In this document: in pieces, positions 23,326-33,311 of the stretch
How the letters are laid out: each line of letters starts with the position of its first letter
Position numbering within the stretch: the stretch's first letter is position 1
Source: Clavulina sp. PMI_390
Taxonomy: Eukaryota > Basidiomycota > Agaricomycetes > Cantharellales > Hydnaceae
DNA: 44,038 nucleotides
Direction of reading: 5' to 3'
NCBI GenBank assembly: GCA_015039315.1
Contig: WIDE01000020.1
Coordinates: 381,688 to 425,725 of the forward strand
Made by a program: the position numbers and the translations under genes
Notes under the pieces: model-generated
The model's database searches: none
Told to the model about the DNA's origin: nothing
Seen by the model: the letters and a program-made list of their open reading frames with translations, nothing else

Positions 23326-23614
23326 ATTGGTATTTCCTTCGCTTGGTGCTTCCTCCTTATGAATGAGAAGTTGGATGGCCATAATCTATGGCGCAAGGTT
23401 GGACTCTTGAAATTGCTACATGGTAGCGGCTGATTTGCATTATCGCATGGCCTGGGATTCACTAGCATCTACTCTTGGAATAAAACAAGCTGTCTTGTAC
23501 AATCCGATTCTTGAGGTGAGCTCGTGTGCCTGTCCCATTGACATGGATTGTTGTGGTCAGTTGTGTCCGAGTCACTTTTGAGCCTGCTCGTTTGGCCTCC
23601 AAGCCACCTTGGCA
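23326..23614. other. Intergenic, 5' flank of the zinc protein gene
   Basis: No gene seen. It separates F-box-like copy 2 from the Rpr2/Snm1-like gene; both are on the plus strand. Confidence 0.4.
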
Positions 23615-24316
23615 ATGAGCACTCCCGAGTCGACACTCGAGTATCGGCGAATATTTCCGCTTGCTGTCCAATCAATCTCTCCAAAGCTTTCTGCTGCTCA
23701 TGCAACGCGAGCCAAACTTCTCAACGCCAAGGAGGGTCATGCTCCTAGTCCGGCTAGTTCGAGCAATGTCTCCTCGGGTTCGACTGCGCTGAATACGAAA
23801 TGCGATACATGCGGCTACATATTACTCAGTGGTTTCACTTCGAGGGCTAAGAACCAAAACCACAAGTTATCAAAGATCACTTCCAGTAACTCATCACTAG
23901 TCACAAAAAAGTATTTGCGGAGGTGCCCAAATTGCCGTGTATCGCGCAAACTCACAGGCCCCCATGCTGGGAGCTCGAGCTTCCCTGCTGTCCGCCGTAT
24001 GAAACAACCCTCGACAACCTCCCCTATCATCACGGATACACCACTTCTTTCGTCATCACCGCCAACATCCATTACTCCATCACCCCTCACTTCTGTACCT
24101 ACTAGCCCTACCCCCCAATCAGATCCCCCAACACCAAACCAACCCGATATCACGAAGAACGCAAAGACTGCGCCACAAGGAGCTCCAAAGGCTCGACCAA
24201 AAAAGAATACTGGGTTGCAAGCAATGCTAGCTCGAAATCGTATGCAGAAAGAGAAGAACGAAGCCGAAGCAAAACACAGAGGAGGCGGTCTCGCAAACTT
24301 CCTTGTCGACTTGTGA
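23615..24316 (+). CDS. Rpr2/Rpp21/Snm1-like zinc protein, possible RNase P/MRP subunit
   Basis: A single-exon gene of 233 residues. Two Cys pairs stand out: CDTCG (Cys63, Cys66) followed by YILLSGFTSRAKN, and CPNC (Cys104, Cys107) in LRRCPNCRVSRK. This fits the zinc-ribbon layout of the Rpr2/Rpp21/Snm1 family, small subunits of RNase P (tRNA 5' processing) or RNase MRP (rRNA processing). The N-terminal helix LEYRRIFPLAVQSISPKLSA fits that family's helix. Residues 118-200 are Ser/Pro/Thr-rich, and the C-terminus is basic and helical (LQAMLARNRMQKEKNEAEAK). The start is the first true ATG. It converges on RRN7, with only 48 bp between stop codons. Other zinc-ribbon families remain possible. Confidence 0.6.
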   Translation: MSTPESTLEYRRIFPLAVQSISPKLSAAHATRAKLLNAKEGHAPSPASSSNVSSGSTALNTKCDTCGYILLSGFTSRAKNQNHKLSKITSSNSSLVTKKYLRRCPNCRVSRKLTGPHAGSSSFPAVRRMKQPSTTSPIITDTPLLSSSPPTSITPSPLTSVPTSPTPQSDPPTPNQPDITKNAKTAPQGAPKARPKKNTGLQAMLARNRMQKEKNEAEAKHRGGGLANFLVDL

Positions 24317-24364
24317 TGGTCTATCATGACTCTTCCAGGTGGCGTAGCTCTACCAAATGAGGTC

Positions 24365-26860
24365 CTATCCATCCTCATCGTCTTCTAGTCTCATATCACC
24401 ATCCTCATCCTCGGCTTCACTTCCGTCATCCTGATTGGCCACCCACGCTGCTTTCATTGCCTTCTTATCCGCCCTCGCTCGCTTTGCGGCCCCAAAGCGG
24501 TCCTGTCTCGCCCGTCGCGCAAGCTTGTTGTCCATCAACGTCACAAGTTGTACCACATCCTCCGTGCTCGTCCCAGCCCAGTAGGCCGCGACCTCCAAGA
24601 CAAGTTCATATGCGTGTGGTACAGCACCAGTTGGGTCATCACGCGCATAGACGGGGATAGACTCGCCAGGTCGGAGGGCTTGCTCCCCTGTCTCCTCAGT
24701 AGCTTCTCCTTCATCCAGATCGTCATGGAATTTGGGAAGGTTATGTAGGTGTTCGAGACGTTCGGGAGGTCGTGAGGGGTGTGAAGGTGAGGGGTCGTCC
24801 TCAGAAGGTAGTGGGAAGAGGTGCGAAATTATGTGCGCCGCTAGTAGTGCGGATCGCAAGGGTCACTTTATTATCAAGCAGGAGGCGAAACGAGAAGCTT
24901 ACAGCCATTACGGCGGCGGTATCCATCCGTAGAACCGTCCGTTTCTAGAAGTAGAGCGCGATTAGCGAATTCGATGTACGCATCGAGCTCGTCGTCGTCG
25001 AGGTTCATCACTGGACTATGGTGATTTGATTGGATTTGAGGATAAGCTATTCTGGAGCAAGTGTGGACGTACAGTGTAGTTTTTGCAGAGAATAGCTCGC
25101 GCTCTGTCTTGAACCTCGAGTCCCAGTGCTCCTTCAACGCTCTCATGTATCCTTCATACGTAGGCACGCAGAATGCCGGGTCATCCTCGTCGCGTGGCAC
25201 CCTGGTTCGAATGCATTGTTAGTATCAAGAGCTGTCACATGAGAATCTTGGTCACCTTGGTCGGCCATCAAGTCCATAGACCATCTTGAGGGCGCACACG
25301 ACCGCTGATACGAGAATTAGTTCTGGAGGCCCTGCTATTGAGCTCCCGTGAGTATAGAACGAAAGTTCCGTATTAGTGTTGGCGCAGACGCCTTTCGCGA
25401 GTGCGTATAAAACGGCTGTATAGCAGGTCGATAAATTGGCAGTTCAGATGCACGAAGAAAGGGCCACGAACGAGAACCAAGCATCCCACGCGTGGCTTTC
25501 CACAAAAGCGGCGCCGCATTCCAGTCTGGTATCACGACGCCATATACGCTGCGTGATAGTCGAGCTAAACGTTGGGCAGCCTCGTACAGTTCTAGGGTCG
25601 TCGGGGTAAACTGGGACGGGAGCGAAACTTATATATAAGACACACAGTATATGAAGATGTAAGATATACTTACGGGGCGTTGTATCAACCTCAATTTGTA
25701 GAATGAGAGATACTGTACAAGCTCGGTCGGGAGGACGAGGGTTGCATCCAGATATGGAAGGGTATATGCTTCGACGAGCCTACGAAGCATGAACGGCATC
25801 AGTTTACCTATCTCCAAACGAGAGCTATGGAAAATCGAGAATGAACATGACTCACTGGATGAAGTCCATAGCGGTCACAGGAACCTTTATGACGCAACAG
25901 CCCACGTACAGAATCGCGATAGTTGACAGGAGCGTTTCATATTTCTTTTGGCGCGACGGGTCCCAAGCCTTTCGCCTTTTCTTCTTATTCTTCGTACTAC
26001 TTCCTGGGTCCTCTGCGTTATCTTGATCGCCGTGAGAGCCTTGGGTTTGATCGTCAGATAGCTCTTCGAGCAGTGCTTCGATATCATTGCGAGCTGTATC
26101 AGTGTCGTCTGTTGATGAAGATGACGAGCTGGAGCGGCTCTTTCCTTTCCTTTTACTACCACTCGCGAAAGAAGTAGAGTGGTCTGAATCGTCACCTTCG
26201 GAAGGATTCCCATCTCCAACAATCTCTTCCACGACCTCATCCTCTTCGTGCAGGTAGACGCGTCTCCATGGCTTAGAAGGAGGCGGCCGCTCAAGAGAGG
26301 AGAGGTGGAGTAGCCACAGATCTCGACAGATTATCTAGTACTAATAGTCATTTCGAGCTTGCGATAGCGGCATGGCCACCAACACTCACCTCAAACTCTG
26401 GCGGAAGCTTCCACTCGCGCCGAAGCACAACCACCTGTTTACGTAGGATAAGCTGTACGGCTTGATAGTACAGATACCCTGCTTCATCTCCATGGAAGGC
26501 TGTGCAGTTATGAAGGAGATCGACAAGTAACAGACAAGTTATTATACGCTGGCCACAGCTTCGCGGTTGATTGCTCGACGCACCTTTGGACTGAGCCCGC
26601 ACTCTCTTCTTGCGTTCTTTTCGAGGCTTGTGGATTTTTCTTGCACGCATCGCATGTTGCGAAGGCCCATCCATCTGATTGTCCTCACGAATGTAGCCCT
26701 ATGCACCCCGCTTGAGTGTCGCTGCCCCAACTCTCGATCGTAACTCCTTGTATGGGTTTTATCATACCGCTATAGCATGGCCTTGATCGCAGACCATCCC
26801 ACCAATGCTTTTGAATAGACGAGTCGATCCACATATTTGGCATTGCCGTTTTCTTGGCAT
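24365..26860 (-). CDS. RRN7: RRN7/TAF1B-type RNA polymerase I initiation factor
   Basis: Exons: 26768-26860, 26390-26698, 25856-26334, 25674-25824, 25478-25610, 25256-25415, 25073-25201, 24903-25015 and 24365-24840, giving 680 residues (664 if a possible 48-nt in-frame intron at 26500-26547 is removed). The N-terminal zinc ribbon is CQICGSTRLFKSIGGMVCDQGH (Cys7, Cys10, Cys24, His28). Then come a cyclin-like block (YLYYQAVQLILRKQVVVL, LPPEFE, IICRDLWLLHL), an acidic Ser/Lys-rich insert, and a second conserved block (LEIGKLMPFMLRRLVEAYTL, PPELILVSAVVCALKMVYGL). The protein is the TFIIB-like subunit of core factor that recruits Pol I to rDNA. The tail is strongly acidic. The reader should treat exon 6 and the last splice as hand-fitted. 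Confidence 0.88.
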
Positions 26861-27069
26861 GAGCAGAGACGAAACAACAGGTTGAGTGGCATAGGTTCCA
26901 GTCGAACACTCGTGTTCAGATTTGCCCAGCTCTCGAATCATAGCACTTCTCAATAATCACAACACAAGGCGAACAGACGTAAAGCATGTCATACGTAGTA
27001 AGAGAATCAAATGGACATGACATGACAGAATAACGAAGCACATCGCCACCATAAGATAAGAACGGGAAT

Positions 27070-28305
27070 TTACTCGTCGTCTTCCTCCTCTTCCTCCTCC
27101 GCCTCCTCGTGACCGGCTGCGCGGCCAGCATGGAACGTCTTGATCTTGTCCGCAATGCGGGTCTTGCGCTGCTCGTCGGTGAGACGGATGGTCTTGTACT
27201 TGAGAGACTCGGCCTTCCAGTCCTTGCTCTTCTCGGTAGGCTTGAAGACAGGGTCCTCACGGATGGCAGAGTAGGCGTTGGTGTAGAGCTCCTCCATATC
27301 CTCGGAGCCGATGCCATCAGCAAGGTAAGAGGCGAACTGCTTCTTGAAGCTACGAGCGAGAAACAAAGGAGGTGCGAAGTCAGCCATTCCGTCCATGACA
27401 AGGGAACAAAAACCGATCGAGGGAGACAGCCAAATGGGAGGAATGAAACATACCGCTCATCATCTTCCTCCTCCAAGCTCTCCATGTACTCGGAGACGTG
27501 GCCACCGAAGATGTACTTTTTGAGGACCTCGGCATCGAGGGCCTTGGACTCGATATCGTAGCCAGGGAAACGCTTCTCGCTGTGGGGCACGAAGATACCA
27601 CCATCGGAAGTACCCTTCATGGCACCGAAGACACGGCTACCAGTGCTCGTGCGCTTGAGACCGACATCGAGGTAGGCCTTGAAGGGCCTGGGAGCATCGT
27701 CATCATCGAGAGCCTCGGTGACCTTGTAGGCACCATCGGCCTCAACAACACCCTCGTACTTGTCAGCAAGACCGAGCTTTGTGAGAGCACGACGAGCGAC
27801 GAGCAGGCCAGTGGCGTAGGCAGCAGTCCAGTTGGTCAGACCGTGGTTGATGCCGTAGCGGGGCAGCTCCTTCGAGGTGGCTGCAGCAAGGACGAAATCG
27901 CCCTGGAGACGAGCATAGACGATCTGAACGATGACCTGCTTGTTGGTGAAGCGGACAACCAGGCGGTACTTTGGCGAGTTGCTACATGGTGCAGGCAATA
28001 ATAGAAGGTGAATCGACGATCCAGCAGCATGATGGATTTCCTAAACACGCACTACTTGTTCTTAGCCTGGCTGATCAGACGCTTGCGCGCATAGTCTAAA
28101 AAGTATCAATATAAGTTTCAGCAAAGCTATAACGCTACCCTCAGGAAGTTTCAACTCACAATCGGTCTTGCCCTCTCTCCTTCGGCGGTACTTGACCTGG
28201 TATCGCGAGAAGTACGCGTTCGTTTTAACCTGCTTGATGTAAGGCTATACGTGGATCTTATCAGCAGAAGCACTTGTGTAACAGAATTCAGAGATATCAT
28301 ACCAT
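27070..28305 (-). CDS. RPL5: 60S ribosomal protein L5 (uL18)
   Basis: Five exons (28303-28305, 28160-28244, 28056-28095, 27454-27981, 27070-27349) give 311 residues. Clear RPL5 text: [69 protein letters not shown] and [23 protein letters not shown]5 binds 5S rRNA with RPL11 and joins the large subunit. The first exon is only the ATG codon, with the intron starting at the next base. The C-terminus is very acidic (runs of Glu and Asp). Base composition and codon use are biased as expected for a highly expressed gene, which is why long antisense frames appear on the plus strand; these are shadows. RRN7 starts 209 bp further on in the same direction. Confidence 0.97.
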
Positions 28306-28382
28306 GGCGAGGGGGGGGAGAGAAGGGAGGTTAGGACGGAGGGAAAATAGGCGCCGCGAACAATTCTCGAACAACGGTACAG

Positions 28383-28414
28383 TTAATGTGTCACATCAAC
28401 GTGATAATTCAAAC
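28383..28414 (+). repeat. Short direct repeat, copy 1
   Basis: A 32-nt segment with core TCACATCAACGTGA, repeated at 32422-32451 with one 2-nt indel and one substitution. It lies 78 bp upstream of the RPL5 ATG and 97 bp beyond the stop of the tandem-domain gene. Confidence 0.75.
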
Positions 28415-28510
28415 GAATTCCCACACTTGCCCTCCGTCCACAACTTGGACATCTGCACCTCCTTGAGAGCTATAATGCGCTTTTATACCCGATCAGAAAA
28501 TATAATCGCG

Positions 28511-31500
28511 CTAGCAAACACGAATGTATCTCCAACTCTCGTTTGAGTCCACCCAGTATTGCTGATAGTCCAACTCCCTAACTTCTGCGAACGATTTGGC
28601 CATTGATATGATAAACGGAACGCTAAAGCTATCCGAAAATGTAATGTCGTATGCTACTCCAATATTCCCCCTATTAGTTACCGCCTGAATAGGCAAAGCG
28701 GGCCCCCAAGGATCAACCTCGCAGGAGCACAACCGAACACAATGCCCAACCTAACCCTTATATCAATTGAAGGAAATGTCTATGGAAGCGACAATGAGCC
28801 ACAAATGGAGTAGTGGAGAATACAGCCTGACCAGCGATTTCATTTGCACTGATGTAAAGCGACATGGATGATGAAAACCCGTTGGGTCTACTTTCACGGC
28901 TAGATGGGAATAGGTGAATTTGTAAGCCAGGCAATTCCTCCAGGTTCATAACACCCCTCTTAATCCCAATACATCCTCTTCGTGTGCCCCTAAGCAAAGA
29001 CTGAGTATAAGTCGACCATCGATCCGCGATGGCATCAAACCGAATCCCAAATATTCATAGGGAATTCCACTGGCTGGCCATCATAGAATGTTGGAAGATT
29101 CGCAAACTCTTGCTCCGGCTATAACGTCCTCTAATCATCGGGAGAAACAGAAACATACAGAATATACACTTACATAATCCCAAGGGGCTATAGGAGCGCG
29201 CGGACCTGGTAGCTCCCAGGACCAATAATCCAGGGCTAGGGCTTCCGTGATATATTGTCGTGCCAAAGGATACTGGCCACGCTTCCCATTTGGGTGCGTA
29301 AGCGTAACGTCATCATCTTCATATCGAGAGATGACAAGGTTGGGTTATGGTAAGTATCCTAATACTAGTTAGGAACGAACTGACCGAGCATCTTTGCTAG
29401 CTTTTCCGTTCGTGCTGCAACTCGGTAACCTTGAGATAATACAGGTCCACGGAACGTCGACCAGGCGACCCACTGGAGCACCCTGACCTCGAATGGAAAT
29501 AATACAATGCCCCATATAATAGCTCTATCCGACCGCCCATCGACTATGGATAAGATGAAGGCCAATAGACAACTTCCAAGAAGGATGAAGACCGCCATAG
29601 TACCAGCCATATAAAATAGGATCTGGTAGAAGAGGATCCCATTTGATTCTCGTTCCTCGCGAGTGAGGACTCGAAAGACGGAGCCGATAGCAGAAGGATC
29701 GTGTGTTACGCTTAGAAGTGCGAGATCATCGGAGGACTTCGCGGCGACGCGAGAGAATGAATGGTGGCGAAGTGCAATAGAGTGGAAGAGCAAACGAGCG
29801 AAGAGGTAGCAATTTGTGCTTGTGAGATTGTAGCGAGGGGCAACCTGGACGATACTATGAATGTAGCGAGCAACGTGGCCAAGCGTTGCCGGAGGGCCAC
29901 GCCATTTCTCATCGAGAGCGTCACGGAATGCGTCACACGTATAGAACGATGATGAGAGCCCCTGAGCACCGTGAATTTCCTCATCATCACATCGAGCCGC
30001 GATTAATCCAAGAATCAAAAAGTTCTTCGCCTCGTAGTCGTGAAGCGAAGTATGCCGAGAAATCGTGATGCGATGTTCGGCGAAGAAGCCAATATTACGG
30101 CCCTTTCCATGTCGTTCAGCTTTGATCTCATAGGTTGATAACCCTGAGCCATCAGGCTTAAGATAGTCGATAACGAGAACAGTGAACTGATGATGGAATG
30201 GGCCAGCAAGCGAACTCCACCAAGTCACGTCCCTCACGACTGCATTCCGCACATGAGCTGACGCAGTCATTACCCACGAGAAAAACTCTTCATCAGACAT
30301 CGTCCCTAGGGCAAAGCCATCAGATTGAATAGCAAGATGAAGGTCCTGAGGTACTAGAGAGAGACGTGTAATATAAGTAGAAATTGAGGGGACTTTCGGC
30401 AATGTGGACAAAGATGACGAACCTGCCTTCGACAACCAGAGGAGTCTTTTGCGCCCATCAGGGCGATAACTGACGCTCAAGACATTATTATATGTGGGAA
30501 GAAGCGGCGATCTCTCCCCTCTGCGTAAACGAGAAGGGGTAGTCATGGATTGAGCGCGGTTATTGTCGATGGAATGAACAACGTTGGCCGTCGTCTGACG
30601 GTGCGACTGTGCTGTTTTGCTGACCGCAGGAGTAAGTGGGTTCTCATTGAGCAATCTTGATAGGTACTCGTAGTTTTGTTCCAGCTGATTAAACAGTAAT
30701 TAGTTCAAGCAACTGTCGCCAGCTGAAAAGAAACCTACATAGCGCCAGGGCGGAATCGTTGCTCGTGGTCCAGGGAGTTCAAGCGTCCAATGCTCAGATC
30801 TGAAGGCTAAGAAAAGCTCAGGAGGGTCCTGTAGGTAGTTCTCCGAAGGTATGTAAGGTCCTCGCCGCCCTAAAGTCGGAGTAAGACTCTTATCCTGATC
30901 TGATGTTGAAGACGTGAGTATCCGGCGAGACTATGCTGAAAGAACTTTGATATCTGACCTAGAGTATGAAGGAAGTTTCGAGTACGAGAAGAGAGCCGCA
31001 ACGGGCGGGCCCAATCACTGTATCTGACATATATTGATGGCGCGAAGGCACAAATGAGACTCAGACCGAGGTTGCGCCAAACTTTCTCCCTCTTTCCACT
31101 CGCAGCAAAATACATAATGATCCCAGTAGTAACTATTACTAGCCCCAATACTCTGGATATTATTAGAATCCTTGCTATGACCTTGGAGTACTTTGGGGGT
31201 TGCCATTGCTCTTGAAGGATCAACAGCAGTAAGACACAGCTAATCATCGAGGGATCATGGGTGATTCCACGTGGTTGCAGAAGCGTAGGGGAATGTGCGA
31301 CCACCTGTCGAAACGAGTAATGGCGCAGGGCAATAGCATGTATGAGAAGCCGACAGAAGCCACAGCAACTCGGATGGGTCGGGGACCAGAAGAAAGGAGG
31401 GCCAAGCTCCTGGATGTGGTGTACAAAACGAATAACATGGCCCAAAGTGGGTGGAGCTCCACGCCATTTATCGTCAAGGACATCGCGGAACCCTGGACAC

Positions 31501-32126
31501 GAGTGCAGTCCATCTGGAACGTCGATTAGCACGCCATTGTGATCATCACGCTCTGATGAGTCAAGCAGCCCAAGAACCAGCTTTCCGCCCCTCGAAAGCT
31601 TGTCTAGCGGGACAGAAGGTTTGATCGAGACGTCGAGGGTATGCCACCCAGCAACCCGTTTTCTTTGTGGTTGAATCCATATATCAAACGATGTGGAAGC
31701 TGGAGCCGAGGGAGATCGACATGGAACGTGAAGGATGATAAAAGTTCTTTTTATCCCTCGCTTATCTGTTGCAGTCCACCATGTCACAGAAGAGATCTGA
31801 CTGTTGCGCACTGAAGGAAAGAGGGCCCATTCAGCAAATTCAGGCCATGTCATGGGACGGCATGGGGGGGCCACTTGGAGGACTTCAGCCCGAGCTCCGG
31901 CATATGCTGAATCCCATTTGAGCAAATGTTGTAGTATCAGGCCAGGTCGATAATGCGTGATGGACGCACCGTTGACCACCTCAGGAGTGGGGATATTAGC
32001 TTGATCACTTGTGGGACGAGGTGCCACTTCGTATGCGAGGTCCCGAGCAAAGAAGTCACTAGCATTGACAACTGGTGCTATCGGTGGAGCAGTGGCTACT
32101 TGGATTTCTTCGATCTCCAGGTCCAT
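28511..32126 (-). CDS. Tandem-domain membrane protein with H...NC papain-like signature (uncharacterised)
   Basis: Seven exons stay in frame throughout: 30959-32126, 30739-30899, 29385-30684, 29174-29316, 29041-29118, 28824-29000 and 28511-28750, giving 1088 residues. Two paralogous units are visible. Unit 1 (about 50-440) has VTWW, CPGFRDVLDDKWRGAPPTLG, SCCGFCRLLIHAIALRHYSF, then hydrophobic segments near 318-341 and 352-367. Unit 2 (about 550-980) has VTWWSSLAGPFHHQFTVLVI, CDAFRDALDEKWRGPPATLG, STNCYLFARLLFHSIALRHH and membrane segments near 793-823. Both end with LPGPRA before a W-x-Y, and intron phases after each unit match. Unit 2 shows a His on a strand (His607/608) followed by Asn734-Cys735, the order found in LRAT/PPPDE permuted papain folds. 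Unit 1 lacks the His. Function is not known. Two separate genes (second start ATG 30546) are the alternative. Confidence 0.7.
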
Positions 32127-32421
32127 TGAAAATTCCCAAGAACTAGGGGGATGGACAAAGGCTTAGGGGAGGGGGGAGACTCCCTTCAATAACAGGCGTC
32201 AAGATGCACAGCTTGAGGATGTCTCCAATTTATGACAATGTGAACATTCACCCAGCGTCAAGGCGGTAACATACGGAAGACCAGGCTGGGATTGCCATGA
32301 CTAGCCCAAAAGGAGGTCGGACTGAATGGGGCGTAAAGGTACATTACAAATGAGCCTAATCAATTCAGTTCCCTAAGCGCCTGATTTCAAAAGCCGAGTG
32401 TTTACAGCTATTTACATAACA

Positions 32422-32451
32422 TTAATGTCACATCAACGTGACAATTCAAAC
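32422..32451 (+). repeat. Short direct repeat, copy 2
   Basis: A 30-nt partner of the repeat at 28383-28414, same orientation, sharing the core TCACATCAACGTGA and the following AATTCAAAC. It lies 295 bp upstream of the ATG of the tandem-domain gene and 80 bp from the N gap. Confidence 0.75.
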
Positions 32452-32531
32452 AGAACCTTGACATGCAGCTCGTATCGCTACTACTCGTACCGCTGCGCAA
32501 GTTTGTGAATCAAGCCGACCCGAGGGCCTAG

Positions 32532-33311
32532 NNNNNNNNNNNNNNNNNNNNNNNNNNNNNNNNNNNNNNNNNNNNNNNNNNNNNNNNNNNNNNNNNNNNN
32601 NNNNNNNNNNNNNNNNNNNNNNNNNNNNNNNNNNNNNNNNNNNNNNNNNNNNNNNNNNNNNNNNNNNNNNNNNNNNNNNNNNNNNNNNNNNNNNNNNNNN
32701 NNNNNNNNNNNNNNNNNNNNNNNNNNNNNNNNNNNNNNNNNNNNNNNNNNNNNNNNNNNNNNNNNNNNNNNNNNNNNNNNNNNNNNNNNNNNNNNNNNNN
32801 NNNNNNNNNNNNNNNNNNNNNNNNNNNNNNNNNNNNNNNNNNNNNNNNNNNNNNNNNNNNNNNNNNNNNNNNNNNNNNNNNNNNNNNNNNNNNNNNNNNN
32901 NNNNNNNNNNNNNNNNNNNNNNNNNNNNNNNNNNNNNNNNNNNNNNNNNNNNNNNNNNNNNNNNNNNNNNNNNNNNNNNNNNNNNNNNNNNNNNNNNNNN
33001 NNNNNNNNNNNNNNNNNNNNNNNNNNNNNNNNNNNNNNNNNNNNNNNNNNNNNNNNNNNNNNNNNNNNNNNNNNNNNNNNNNNNNNNNNNNNNNNNNNNN
33101 NNNNNNNNNNNNNNNNNNNNNNNNNNNNNNNNNNNNNNNNNNNNNNNNNNNNNNNNNNNNNNNNNNNNNNNNNNNNNNNNNNNNNNNNNNNNNNNNNNNN
33201 NNNNNNNNNNNNNNNNNNNNNNNNNNNNNNNNNNNNNNNNNNNNNNNNNNNNNNNNNNNNNNNNNNNNNNNNNNNNNNNNNNNNNNNNNNNNNNNNNNNN
33301 NNNNNNNNNNN
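32532..33311. other. Assembly gap (780 N)
   Basis: A run of N that interrupts the sixth exon of Zn2Cys6 copy B. By comparison with copies A, C and D, the missing part should hold the rest of exon 6 plus the 151-nt and 62-nt last exons. The 51 bases left of the gap do not match the C-terminus of the paralogs, so the stop codon of copy B is inside the gap. Confidence 0.98.

Noticed and set aside
23815..24378. Minus-strand frame of 187 codons
   Set aside because: Antisense to the single-exon zinc protein; Cys/Phe/Gly-rich composition is the mirror of the Ser/Pro/Lys-rich gene.
25380..25480. Continuous reading of RRN7 through 25416-25477
   Set aside because: It ends at a stop before the conserved PPELILVSAVVCALKMVYGL block; removing a 62-nt GT-AG intron joins the block in frame.
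27109..28001. Two long plus-strand open frames (150 and 167 codons)
   Set aside because: They are exact antisense shadows of RPL5, produced by its biased codon use; no family signal of their own.
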